Assembly (NCBI GenBank): GCA_963769255.1
Contig: CAVYKV010000002.1
Location: 62,001-126,000 of the forward strand
Reading direction: 5' to 3'
Source of the DNA: JAKACA01 sp963769255
GTDB taxonomy: Bacteria > Actinomycetota > Acidimicrobiia > Acidimicrobiales > Bog-793
DNA: 64,000 nt
The notes below the pieces were generated by a model that worked only from the letters and a program-made list of their open reading frames with translations, ran no database searches and was not told the DNA's origin. The position numbers and the translations under genes were made by a program. Shown here piece after piece: positions 35,839 through 44,083 of this stretch (position 1 is its first letter; the number at the start of each line of letters is the position of its first letter).

Positions 35839-35921
35839 CGTTCCCCCCCTGTTGCGCCCGACATTGTGGCACAGCGACGTCCTCCGCCGCTTGCTCGCAA
35901 CCCTCCGTTGCGGACCCCTCC

Positions 35922-37319
35922 TCAGAGCCCCGATCCGGTGCCCGGGATCCAGTCCGTCCCGGCGAGGGGCACCTTCGCCATGGCGGCCGCCTCGATCGTG
36001 AGGGCGGCCAGGTCGTCCCGCTCGAGGTGGTGAACGTTGGACTTCCCGCAGGCGCGTGCGATGGCGGTGAGCTCCATCGTGAGGGCCTTCAGGTAGTTCG
36101 TCATCCAGCAGGCGCCCACTTCGGGGTCGAGCCGCTGCTCGAGCTCGGGGTCCTGCGTCGTGACGCCAACGGGGCAAAGTCCCGTGTGGCAGTGGTGGCA
36201 GAAACCCGGGGCCGTCCCGAGGTCGGCGTAGTCGGCCGTGGCATCGTGGTCCTGGCCGTCGCGACGGTAGGAAGCCCGGTTGCAGCCAAGGGCGAGAAGC
36301 GAGCCCACGCCGATGGAGACCGCCGTGGCGCCGAGGGCAAGAGCCTTGGCGACGTCGGCCCCGGAACGGATACCCCCGGAGACGACGAGCTGCACCTCGT
36401 GGTTCTTGCCGACCTCGTGCAGGGCGTCGGCGGCGATGCGGACGGCCGGCAGCGTGGGGATGCCCGTGTGCTCGATGAAGACGGTCTGAGTGGCACCGGT
36501 GCCGCCCTGCATGCCGTCGACGACGACGACGTCTGCGCCGGCGGCGACGGCGAGCTTGACGTCGTGCTCGACTCGGGTGGCGCCGAGCTTCACGTAGATG
36601 GGCACCTCCCAACCCGTCGCCTCACGCAGCTCCTCGATCTTGATCCGGAGGTCGTCCGGCCCGGTCCAGTCGGGATGGCGGGAGGCGGAACGCTGGTCGA
36701 CGCCGGGGGGCAGCGTTCGCATGGACGCCACCCGTTGGCTCACCTTCTGGCCGAGCAGCATGCCCCCGCCACCGGGCTTGGCCCCTTGGCCGATGACGAC
36801 CTCGATGGCGTCGCACTGACGGAGATCGTCGAGGTTGAAGCCGTAGCGCGAGGGCAGGCACTGGTAGACGAGGAGACGGGAGGCACTCCGCTCCTCCGGG
36901 GTCATGCCGCCGTCGCCCGTCGTCGTCGACGTACCGACGGCCGTGGCCGCCCGACCGAGCGACTCCTTGGCGTTCGCCGAGAGCGAGCCGAAGCTCATGC
37001 CGGCGATCGTGATGGGGATGGCGAGCTCGATGGGTCGCTTGGCGAGGCGGGAGCCCAGCACGGTGGCCGTGTCGCAGCGCTCGCGGTAGCCCTCCAGCGG
37101 GTAGCGGGAGAGGGAGGCCGTGAGGAAGACGAGGTCGTCGAAGCTCGGGACGTGCCGCTTGGCGCCCCAGCCCCGGATCTCGTAGCGCCCGACCTCGGCC
37201 ATCTCGTGGATCTGGCCGATGACCGAGGGCGGGTAGCTGTGGCTTCTCTCGAGGCCCGTCCAGGGGATCTTCCTGCCCTGCTGGCTGCCGTCGCCTCCGT
37301 CCCGGTCGTGTTCGGTCAT
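35922..37319 (-). CDS. mgsC: FMN-binding glutamate synthase domain protein (MgsC/GlxD type)
   Basis: The start is ATG 37319, overlapping the stop of the upstream gene. The 465-residue protein matches the synthase core of glutamate synthase: ITIAGMSFGSLSANAKESLGRAA, GDGGMTPEE, IGQGAKPGGGGMLLG, and the FMN barrel segment VVVDGMQGGTGATQ. An iron-sulfur site is seen in CHHCHTGLCPVG. It lacks the amidotransferase and GXGXG domains, which are encoded as separate proteins just upstream. Together the three would form N-methylglutamate synthase or a related ammonium or amine transferase. The split architecture is characteristic of mgs/glx loci. Confidence 0.88.
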   Translation of the reverse strand: MTEHDRDGGDGSQQGRKIPWTGLERSHSYPPSVIGQIHEMAEVGRYEIRGWGAKRHVPSFDDLVFLTASLSRYPLEGYRERCDTATVLGSRLAKRPIELAIPITIAGMSFGSLSANAKESLGRAATAVGTSTTTGDGGMTPEERSASRLLVYQCLPSRYGFNLDDLRQCDAIEVVIGQGAKPGGGGMLLGQKVSQRVASMRTLPPGVDQRSASRHPDWTGPDDLRIKIEELREATGWEVPIYVKLGATRVEHDVKLAVAAGADVVVVDGMQGGTGATQTVFIEHTGIPTLPAVRIAADALHEVGKNHEVQLVVSGGIRSGADVAKALALGATAVSIGVGSLLALGCNRASYRRDGQDHDATADYADLGTAPGFCHHCHTGLCPVGVTTQDPELEQRLDPEVGACWMTNYLKALTMELTAIARACGKSNVHHLERDDLAALTIEAAAMAKVPLAGTDWIPGTGSGL

Positions 37320-38011
37320 CAGTACTTCTGGTCCTTCAGGGCGTCGAAGTTGTAGAGCTGGCGGGCCGAGGCGACGCGGCGCACGTTCTCCGGCGACACG
37401 TGCGAGAAACCCGCCTCCTCCACCAACCCCCTCACCGTCTCCACGTCCTGTTCGGTGAGGTCCTCGACGCGGGCGTCGGAGCCGAGGGAGCGGATCTTGC
37501 CGGCGACGTAGATGACCGCCTCGTAGAGGGAGTCGCCGAGGGACTCGCCGGCGTCGCCGCCCACGAGGATGGTGCCCGCCTGCGCCATGAAGCCGCTCAT
37601 GTGGCCGACGTCGCCGCCCACGGCGATCGTGCCACCCTTCAGGGAGATGCCGGCCCGGGAGGAGGCGTCCCCCTCGATGACGAGGAGCCCTCCGCGGGCG
37701 GAGGCGGCGGCGCACTCGGAGGCGTTGCCTCGTACGCGCACGCGTCCCGACATGAGGTTCTCCGCCACCGACCAGCCGACGAAGCCGTCCACGACGACGT
37801 CGGGTCCGTTGCAGAGGCCACCGATGAAATATCCGGCGTTGCCGGCGATGGTGATCTCGAGTTTGTTGGAGAGCCCGACGACGAGGTTGTGACGACCGCG
37901 CGGCTCGGTGATGGTCACGACGGAGCCGTCTGGCAGCTCGGCGAGGGCGGCGTTGATCTCCCGCACCGACCGCTCCGAGCAGTTCAGCTCGACGGTGGTC
38001 ACATTGGCCAC
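37319..38011 (-). CDS. mgsB: GXGXG glutamate-synthase domain protein (MgsB/GlxC type)
   Basis: The start is GTG 38011, inside the end of the upstream amidotransferase gene (13-base overlap). The 230-residue product is a right-handed beta-helix of the GltB C-terminal type, with repeats such as GGLCNGPDVVVDGFVG, SGRVRVRGNASE, RGGLLVIEGDASSRAGIS and GGDVGHMSGFMAQAGTILVGGDAGESLGD. In full glutamate synthase this domain organises the ammonia tunnel between the two active sites. Its tight coupling to both neighbours supports a three-subunit complex. Confidence 0.88.
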   Translation of the reverse strand: MANVTTVELNCSERSVREINAALAELPDGSVVTITEPRGRHNLVVGLSNKLEITIAGNAGYFIGGLCNGPDVVVDGFVGWSVAENLMSGRVRVRGNASECAAASARGGLLVIEGDASSRAGISLKGGTIAVGGDVGHMSGFMAQAGTILVGGDAGESLGDSLYEAVIYVAGKIRSLGSDARVEDLTEQDVETVRGLVEEAGFSHVSPENVRRVASARQLYNFDALKDQKY

Positions 38012-38895
38012 GTGTAGAGCTCCTCGGGCATGGGCTCGAAGACGTCGGCCTTCTCGATGCCGGGCAGGTCGGCGAGGGCCACGTACTCGGAGGCGACGGC
38101 CACGTAGTCCTCTGTCTCGGCTACGACCATGGGCTTGCAGGCGAAGTTGTCCCGTACGACGGCGATGGAGTCGACCGTCGCCACGAGCAGGGTGAAGAAG
38201 CCGTCGAAGGTCTTCAGCACGCCCTGCATCGCCTCGGCAAGGGTGGAGCCATGGGCGACCTCGTAGGAGATGAACTGGGCGGCCACCTCCGAATCGTTGT
38301 CCGTCTCGAAGCGAACGCCGAGGTCGCTCAGGTCGCGCCGGATCGTGGCGTGGTTGGAGAAGGATCCGTTGTGCACGAGGGTGAGGTCGGCGCCGGCGGC
38401 AAAGGGGTGGGAGTGCTCGATCGTGACGGCGGACTCCGTCGCCATGCGGGTGTGGCCGATGGCCTGGTAGCCGGCCATGGTGCCGACCCCGTAGCGCTCG
38501 CAGACCTCGAGGGCCGGGCCGACGTCTTTGTAGACCTCCATGGCCGAGCCGTGCCCGAAGACCCGGATGCGAGGGTCGGACTGGGCGACGGCATCGATGA
38601 CGAGACGGGGCTCGGCCCGGGTGACGAGGACGGCGTCGCGTCCTCGCCGGCGCAAGGCGACAGGCGTGCCCAGCTCCTCCTCGAGGTGGAGGACGTAGCC
38701 ACCCCAGTTGTAGTCGTTCTCCGGGGCGCACAGGGAGTACTTGAGCTCGCCGCCCTCGACGTCGTGGGAGTAGACGGCCACGCCGGTCGAGTCGGGGCCC
38801 CGGCTCGTCAGCACGTCGAGCATGGGGACGACGAGCGCCCCGAGCCGGTCCTCGAGATCGGGCCCCTTCAGATGGAGACCCACGATGCCGCACAC
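37999..38895 (-). CDS. mgsA: Class II glutamine amidotransferase subunit (MgsA/GlxB type)
   Basis: The start is set at GTG 38895, because the next codon is cysteine (CGIVGLHLKGP) and Ntn amidotransferases need Cys1 exposed after methionine removal. GGGGGGAG lies directly upstream. The 298-residue protein has LTSRGPDSTGVAVY, ATESAVTIEHSHPFAAG, LVHNGSFSNHATIRRDL, FETDNDSEVAAQFI and DGFFTLLVATVD, all typical of the domain that hydrolyses glutamine, or here perhaps a gamma-glutamylamide. It is the first gene of the operon; a TAGGTT box lies about 43 bases upstream of the start. Confidence 0.9.
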   Translation of the reverse strand: MCGIVGLHLKGPDLEDRLGALVVPMLDVLTSRGPDSTGVAVYSHDVEGGELKYSLCAPENDYNWGGYVLHLEEELGTPVALRRRGRDAVLVTRAEPRLVIDAVAQSDPRIRVFGHGSAMEVYKDVGPALEVCERYGVGTMAGYQAIGHTRMATESAVTIEHSHPFAAGADLTLVHNGSFSNHATIRRDLSDLGVRFETDNDSEVAAQFISYEVAHGSTLAEAMQGVLKTFDGFFTLLVATVDSIAVVRDNFACKPMVVAETEDYVAVASEYVALADLPGIEKADVFEPMPEELYTWPM

Positions 38896-38937
38896 GGCTC
38901 CCCCCAAGGTCAATCTGCTCGACTGCGATCGGCGGTG

Positions 38938-38943
38938 AACCTA
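38938..38943 (-). promoter_or_regulatory. Probable -10 box of the mgsABC-usp-gmaS-permease operon
   Basis: TAGGTT on the minus strand lies about 43 bases before GTG 38895, leaving a leader of about 35 bases with a GGGGGGAG ribosome-binding site. No nitrogen-regulator site is recognised. Confidence 0.4.
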
Positions 38944-38997
38944 GCACGCAGAGGAAACAGCGTCCACCGCGAGTGAACAGGGTGCCTCGCCGCGCGC

Positions 38998-40956
38998 TCA
39001 GGGATCCTGGGCCGCCGCCAGCACACAGCGAGGAGCCGCCTCGGCGTCGGCCGGATCCCGCGTCGCCAGCTTCCAGCAGGAAAGGAGCGTCGAACGGCTG
39101 ATCTGCAGCGGGGCAGGGCTCGACGCCACGTCGTTCCACACCCAGGCATCGTCCTCGATGATCGGCAGGCGACCGAGTGCTGCCGTGAAGAAACCGGCTG
39201 CATAGGGCGCGCTCCGCCCCTGCCCGAAGAGCACCGGGCCGACCTGGTTGGGGACGACGACGGTCGTCACCCGCCAGCCACCGAGCGCCGTCCGCACGTC
39301 CCGCAGCTGCGACGGTGAACCGTCGGGGGCCGGAAAGAGGGCGAACGTCAAGTCCGACAGCACTTGCTCACCGGGCCCCTCGGCCCCCGCCCGCTGCGGC
39401 ACTGCCGCCGGGCCGCTGCCGTCGGCCATGTCGAATCTCATGTCGTCGATCGCTTGCCAGGCCAGCGTCGACTGCACGCCGCCGAAGCTCGGGTAGAGGA
39501 GCAGCACGTCACGGGTGGTGGTGGCGCGAGCGGCGGCCGACGTGACCCAGTCCGGCAACGGGATGACCGACGTGCTGAGGGGCAGGGTCGGCACCGCCTC
39601 GGCGACAACGGGGACGAGAGCGACGGCCGAGACGGCGAGCGCCGCCAGTATCGGCAGCCTGGCTGCCAGATGATGATCCCCCGAGCGGCCTTCGGCGAAG
39701 CGCCGTGCCGCCTCGGCAACCCGGTCGACGACGACGGCCGTCAGCGCCCCGAGCGAGAGCAGTGTGACGACGACGAAGCGATCCTGGATGACGTTCTCCA
39801 GCACGGGGGCATTGACCAACAGGCGCCACGGCACCCAGGCGGCCGACTCGAGGCCGAAGGAGAGACCGGCCGATACGACGCCGAGCAGGGCGGCGAGCTT
39901 GACCCAGCCGTCTCTCCACCAGAACGCCAGCGCCGCGACGAAGACGGCGAGCAGCCCCGGGCCGATGTACACCTCGTCGGCCAGCGTCCTGCCGAAGTAG
40001 CCGCGGAGCCGTAAGGCGTCGACCCAGTCGGTCTGCGACCTCGACGACGTCAGGTAGTTGACCGGTCGGTAGGTGTCGAACTGCCCGACGTCGACCCAGA
40101 TTCGCCCCGACAAGTGCCCAGGACCGGTCAGCGCATAGACGGTGGGTACGGCGAGGAGGGTTCCCGTGACGGCGGCACACGCGGCCAGGCCCTTCGCCAC
40201 CGGTCGGCATCGCTGGAGGAAGAGCGCCCGGTCCGTCAGCGCTGCGTAGGCCGTGACGACGGCAACGGCGACGGCGCTCGAGAACAGGACGATGACGAGG
40301 ATCTCGGTGCTGATGAAGAACTGCACGACGAGCAGCGCGCTCAGCAGGAGGCCGGTTCGAAGCGGGGAGCGCGATCGTCCTGTCACGAGATCGTGCAGCT
40401 GCGCCGCCACGAGAGGAGGCACGGGGAGCATCGCCAAGTTGAGGTGGCCGACGGCGACGTTGGCGATCAGGAACGAGGAGAAGCCGAAGACCAGGCCGGC
40501 GACGAAACGGGCCGAACGTCGCCTCGCCAGCCGCCCGGCAAAGGCGTACATGGCGAGCGCAGACAGGAAGGGGGCGAGCGTGCTGGCGACGTTCAGCGTC
40601 GCGACCGGCCCGAAGGCCCACGTGATCGGTGCGAGCGGGATGCCGATGCCGAGCATGCCCGTGTTGGACAGCAGGTTCATGCCCTTGGGGAAGAGGGAGG
40701 CGGACGAGAACCAGGGTGCGTGGCCGTGGGCGATGGCCCAGGCCGGCCACTCGAGGAACCACGTCGTGAAGGCCGGGTCACCGCAGCCACAGGTCGCCGA
40801 GGTCGTCGGATGGCCCGTCCAGACGTGCCACCAGAGGGCCACTGACAGCGCCAGGTAGGCGGCAGCGGCCAGGGCCAGTCCCCTGCCGGCCGGCGCGGCA
40901 AGCCGCCGGCGCGCACCAGCGATCGGCTTGTGCATCCAGTCGGGGACGGCGGTCAC
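38998..40956 (-). CDS. Polytopic membrane protein, GT-C glycosyltransferase-like
   Basis: The 652-residue protein has about ten membrane helices through residue 480 and a C-terminal extracytoplasmic domain of about 170 residues. The first large loop contains HPTTSATCGCGDPAFTTWFLEWPAWAIAHG, an acidic-loop arrangement seen in lipid-linked-sugar GT-C enzymes. PKGMNLLSNTGMLGIGIPLAP and QFDTYRPVNYLT are also typical of this actinobacterial group. It could transfer a sugar from polyprenyl phosphate to a cell-surface molecule. No donor-synthesis genes lie beside it. It starts at GTG 40956. Confidence 0.75.
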   Translation of the reverse strand: MTAVPDWMHKPIAGARRRLAAPAGRGLALAAAAYLALSVALWWHVWTGHPTTSATCGCGDPAFTTWFLEWPAWAIAHGHAPWFSSASLFPKGMNLLSNTGMLGIGIPLAPITWAFGPVATLNVASTLAPFLSALAMYAFAGRLARRRSARFVAGLVFGFSSFLIANVAVGHLNLAMLPVPPLVAAQLHDLVTGRSRSPLRTGLLLSALLVVQFFISTEILVIVLFSSAVAVAVVTAYAALTDRALFLQRCRPVAKGLAACAAVTGTLLAVPTVYALTGPGHLSGRIWVDVGQFDTYRPVNYLTSSRSQTDWVDALRLRGYFGRTLADEVYIGPGLLAVFVAALAFWWRDGWVKLAALLGVVSAGLSFGLESAAWVPWRLLVNAPVLENVIQDRFVVVTLLSLGALTAVVVDRVAEAARRFAEGRSGDHHLAARLPILAALAVSAVALVPVVAEAVPTLPLSTSVIPLPDWVTSAAARATTTRDVLLLYPSFGGVQSTLAWQAIDDMRFDMADGSGPAAVPQRAGAEGPGEQVLSDLTFALFPAPDGSPSQLRDVRTALGGWRVTTVVVPNQVGPVLFGQGRSAPYAAGFFTAALGRLPIIEDDAWVWNDVASSPAPLQISRSTLLSCWKLATRDPADAEAAPRCVLAAAQDP

Positions 40957-40995
40957 TGTACCGCCGAGCCGACCGCCGACACCGTGCGCCGGCGG

Positions 40996-41832
40996 TCAGC
41001 CGAGGTACGTGGCCTTCGTCGGGATCGTGGCGTCGCCACAGCCGTGGGCGCCCGGGAGGCCGACGCCGTCGTGCGACTCGGTGTCCTTCGTGCAGAGGTT
41101 CCAGTCGAAGTAGTAGCCCTCGTTGCCGATCCGCATCGAGAAGGCGATGGAGTACTTGTACTCCTGGGAGGAGACCGCCTTCACCTTGCCGAGGACGATG
41201 TCGTGCACGAGGTTCAGGCTCTTCGGGGGAGACGGTTCCTTGCGAGCGGACAAGGTGAGGCCGAAGTACGTATAGCGGTGCTTGACGCCTTCGGTGGAGG
41301 CGGCAGAAGCCGGGACCGGCACGTACAACTCGAAGTGCTCGTGGCACACCGGCCTGCCACACGCCTCGGGCGTCGCCGGGGCGAGGGAGACGCCCAGTGT
41401 CACGTAGACCTCGACGACCACTGAGCCGCCGATCGGAGAGATCTGCGACGCCGGGCCGAAGACCTCGAGCCAGTATCTCGTGGCGAGCGCCGGCTGCACG
41501 GTGAAGGCGTACTTGCCGTCGGCTGCCACTGGTGCGGAACCGACCACCGTCGCAGGCTCGGTGAAGGGGAAGACTCGCGCCATGAGGCGAAGGCTGGCAT
41601 CAGCGGGAGCTCCGGTCACCCGGCCGGAGACGACGGCCGTGTCGTGCTTCGGCATGGCGAAGAGGGTCCAGACGTCTCCCGTCACGACGGGATCGCTGCT
41701 CCTCGCCCGGATCGACACGGACAGGTCGGCTCCCGGCTCACCGCGCGCCGCCGAGGGCACCGCCAGCGCGGCGAGAGCCGGGAGCACGAGCGCGAGGAGA
41801 GAGGCCGCAACGCCGCGCCGGTGCTGTGTCAT
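40996..41832 (-). CDS. Secreted protein of unknown function
   Basis: The start is ATG 41832, with GGGGAGAG upstream. The 278-residue product has a clear signal peptide (AASLLALVLPALAALAVPSAARG, with cleavage likely after the ARG or AAR region). It continues as a beta-rich extracellular domain with one cysteine pair near CGRPVCHEHFEL and another in NLCTKDTE ... HGCGD. No known family is recognised. The gene lies 39 bases downstream-side of the start of the GT-C protein gene on the same strand and may be its upstream operon partner. Confidence 0.72.
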   Translation of the reverse strand: MTQHRRGVAASLLALVLPALAALAVPSAARGEPGADLSVSIRARSSDPVVTGDVWTLFAMPKHDTAVVSGRVTGAPADASLRLMARVFPFTEPATVVGSAPVAADGKYAFTVQPALATRYWLEVFGPASQISPIGGSVVVEVYVTLGVSLAPATPEACGRPVCHEHFELYVPVPASAASTEGVKHRYTYFGLTLSARKEPSPPKSLNLVHDIVLGKVKAVSSQEYKYSIAFSMRIGNEGYYFDWNLCTKDTESHDGVGLPGAHGCGDATIPTKATYLG

Positions 41833-41983
41833 CTCTCCCCTTTCCCTCGCCCCATGCCGGCCTGTTGTGGCACCCATCCGCCAGCGCTGTTGTGCGGCAG
41901 CGTACCGGTGGCGGGCGGGCGGCCCCGCGAGGGCAGGCGGTTTCCTCGGCGCCGGAGCCGTGCCGGCCGGATCTCCGAGGTCG

Positions 41984-42916
41984 CTACGCCGGGGGGAGAC
42001 GGACGGCATGGGGCGCACGGATCGTGGCGGCGGCGTCCCAGTCGACGAATCTGATGACCCCGCTCCCGTCACTCTCCATCAGCTCCACGGGGCGTGACGA
42101 GGCGGCACTCGAGATCCAGAGGGTGCCGACACCGGTGTGGAGAGCCGTCGACTTCACCCCGAGGATGCTCCGGTCCGCCCCGATCGTCGGCTGCTCTCCG
42201 CTCAACCCGGTGAGGATGTTCGACAGCTCGGGCAAGCTGAAGGTCACGACGTCCTTGATGGCCCCGAGTGGGGCCACGACCCACCGGCCGGCGAGGGCCC
42301 GGGCGACTCGTGCGGAATAGCCGTCGCTCACCCACATGGCCTCGGGACCGAAGAAGTAGTCCTCGGCACCGATCTCCCGGAACGCCACCGTGAGGGGCGC
42401 CCCACCGCCAGAGGCGACGGAGGCGCGTCCCGAGATGTCGCCATTCGCCAGGTACGTGAAGTTGCTGGTCAGGATGGAACCGCCGGGCTCCGGCACGACG
42501 GCGACGACGCGAACGGACCGCGCCGCCTCGAGAGCCGCCGCCGCCCTCTCGAGCAGTTGATCCGCCGACGCCGGCCGCGTCGTGGCAGGCGGCTTGGCCG
42601 TTACCGGGTGGCGGCCACCCGAGAGCGAGAGCGTGGTGCCGGCGGCGGCCCCACCGATCACCACGAGCACCGACAGCACCAGGAACCAGCGGGACCGGGA
42701 CCAGGCGGTGCGATGACGGGGCGACTCCGCGGCGGGCACGACGCCCCGCTCCTCGCCTTCCGAGCCGGCGCTCGGCGCACGGAGCGTCGGCCGGACAGGT
42801 GTCCAGGCCCTGGTGGCCTCAGCCTCGTCCGCCCACACGTCGGGGCGCAGATGGGGCGGGTACCACTTGCCGGGGGCCGCCATCCACCACCCGTCGCCCT
42901 GCGACGAGTCACTCAC
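41984..42916 (-). CDS. Membrane protein with N-terminal DUF2510-like motif and LppX-like outer domain
   Basis: The 310-residue product opens with GDGWWMAAPGKWYPPHLRPD, the tryptophan-rich motif common in Acidimicrobiia and related to DUF2510. A polar cytoplasmic stretch, one membrane helix (WFLVLSVLVVIGGAAAGTTLSL) and an outer domain of about 190 residues follow. The outer domain, with SVRVVAVVPEPGGSILTSNFTYLANGDISGR and later ELMESDGSGVIRFVDWD, resembles LppX/LprG-like lipid-carrier folds in pattern only. It starts at GTG 42916. A role in envelope lipid handling is a guess. Confidence 0.72.
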   Translation of the reverse strand: MSDSSQGDGWWMAAPGKWYPPHLRPDVWADEAEATRAWTPVRPTLRAPSAGSEGEERGVVPAAESPRHRTAWSRSRWFLVLSVLVVIGGAAAGTTLSLSGGRHPVTAKPPATTRPASADQLLERAAAALEAARSVRVVAVVPEPGGSILTSNFTYLANGDISGRASVASGGGAPLTVAFREIGAEDYFFGPEAMWVSDGYSARVARALAGRWVVAPLGAIKDVVTFSLPELSNILTGLSGEQPTIGADRSILGVKSTALHTGVGTLWISSAASSRPVELMESDGSGVIRFVDWDAAATIRAPHAVRLPPA

Positions 42917-43012
42917 GCATCCCCACCCTCCGCCTCACCTCGGGAGTATCGACGGGGGGACACGCCGAGTCAATGGCTCCATCGTGGAACGGTGTTGCCG
43001 CCGCCGATCTCG

Positions 43013-43783
43013 TTACGGGACACCCGCAAGGGCGTCCAGGTCCCGCTCGGCGAACTGGCGGTGGTGCCACTCCTCGTTGAGGACGACCAGCAGGCAGGTG
43101 CGGACGGGGAAGCTCTCCGGTGGCGGCCAGCCCTCTCCCTCCACCGGTTCGGTGGTGGCGGCGAGAGACTCCTCGGTCAGGCCGTCCAACAGGGTGCGCA
43201 CCGTCGCCATGCGGTCGAGGCGAAGCACCACGATCTCGTCGAGCGAGGGACGGGCCTGACGGTCCCGCGGGATGCCGGCCGTGTCGGGCATCTCGTCCCA
43301 AGGCAGGTCGAGGGGATGCCACGGGGCGGGGTCGCCGAGGATGCCCCGTCGCACCCAGGCGTCGGTGGCGAACACGAGGTGGCGGAGAGTCTCGATGAAG
43401 GACCACTCACCGTCCACCGAGTCGTGCAGGAGGGCAGGGTCGAGGGCGCGGGCACGCTCGACGCTCTCCTGCCAGAGCCGCTCCACGATGTCCCACGCGG
43501 CCCGGAAGCCGTCCGGGTCCGTCGGGCGCATCTTTGGCCGGTCGGGATGACGCCGGTCGAGCTCGGCCGTGACGAGGGGCGCCACGTCGACGCCGTTGAT
43601 GACGAGGTTCTCGATCTCCCCGTCGATGCGGACGTTGCCGAGCTCGACTCCGGTCATGACGACGCCGGCGAAGTCGACGCCGCGGAAGCGGGCGCCCGAG
43701 AGGTCGGCGGCCCGGAACTCGGCGCCCGTCAGGTCGGCACGCTCGAAGCGCGAGCCGCGCAGGTCTCCTGTGAACTCGCCCAT
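43013..43783 (-). CDS. Pentapeptide-repeat / DinB fusion protein
   Basis: The first 65 residues are pentapeptide repeats (LRGSRFERADLTGAEFRAADLSGARFRGVDF) that would form a short right-handed beta-helix. Residues from about 90 to 250 are a DinB-like four-helix domain. It has HDSVDGEWSFIETLRHLVFATDAWV carrying a metal-type histidine, and the C-terminal NEEWHHRQFAERDL supplies further histidines. DinB-fold proteins are often thiol transferases or metal-dependent hydrolases. The pentapeptide part may mediate binding to a partner. ATG 43783 has a TAGGGT box exactly 6 bases upstream. Confidence 0.85.
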   Translation of the reverse strand: MGEFTGDLRGSRFERADLTGAEFRAADLSGARFRGVDFAGVVMTGVELGNVRIDGEIENLVINGVDVAPLVTAELDRRHPDRPKMRPTDPDGFRAAWDIVERLWQESVERARALDPALLHDSVDGEWSFIETLRHLVFATDAWVRRGILGDPAPWHPLDLPWDEMPDTAGIPRDRQARPSLDEIVVLRLDRMATVRTLLDGLTEESLAATTEPVEGEGWPPPESFPVRTCLLVVLNEEWHHRQFAERDLDALAGVP

Positions 43784-43789
43784 GGCCGG

Positions 43790-43795
43790 ACCCTA
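43790..43795 (-). promoter_or_regulatory. Probable -10 box of the pentapeptide-DinB gene (leaderless)
   Basis: TAGGGT on the minus strand lies 6 bases before ATG 43783. It overlaps the stop-codon region of the small upstream gene. Confidence 0.5.
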
Positions 43796-44002
43796 GCCCT
43801 GCGCCGATGCGCCTCCTGGCACTGGCTGCTGCGGTTCCCCACCCGGATCACACACGAGCGCCTCACTCATGAAGCTGAGCAAGCCCTCGGCATCGCTGAA
43901 GGAGATCTCGGCACCCGAACACGAACGGGTGGCCGTTCCGCGAAGTCCCTCCATGGCCTCACCTGCGGCCGGTTTCCACACCCGGACGACGAAGGTCTCC
44001 AT
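43793..44002 (-). CDS. Small conserved-looking protein, 69 residues
   Basis: The product METFVVRVWKPAAGEAMEGL continues with RGTATRSCSGAEISFSDAEGLLSFM. This is a compact alpha/beta pattern in which an RG-T ... FSDAEGLLSFM segment recalls short actinobacterial proteins of unknown role. ATG 44002 has a TACGGT box exactly 6 bases upstream, which supports the start. The codons are typical for the region. No function can be assigned. Confidence 0.65.
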   Translation of the reverse strand: METFVVRVWKPAAGEAMEGLRGTATRSCSGAEISFSDAEGLLSFMSEALVCDPGGEPQQPVPGGASAQG

Positions 44003-44008
44003 GGGAGA

Positions 44009-44014
44009 ACCGTA
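44009..44014 (-). promoter_or_regulatory. Probable -10 box of the 69-residue gene (leaderless)
   Basis: TACGGT on the minus strand lies 6 bases before ATG 44002. Confidence 0.5.
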
Positions 44015-44083
44015 CGAGCGAGGGTGCGGGTTTCCTTAAGGCGAATGACGCCGTGGCGGCCGGCGGCTCCCCGCCCGGCGAGG

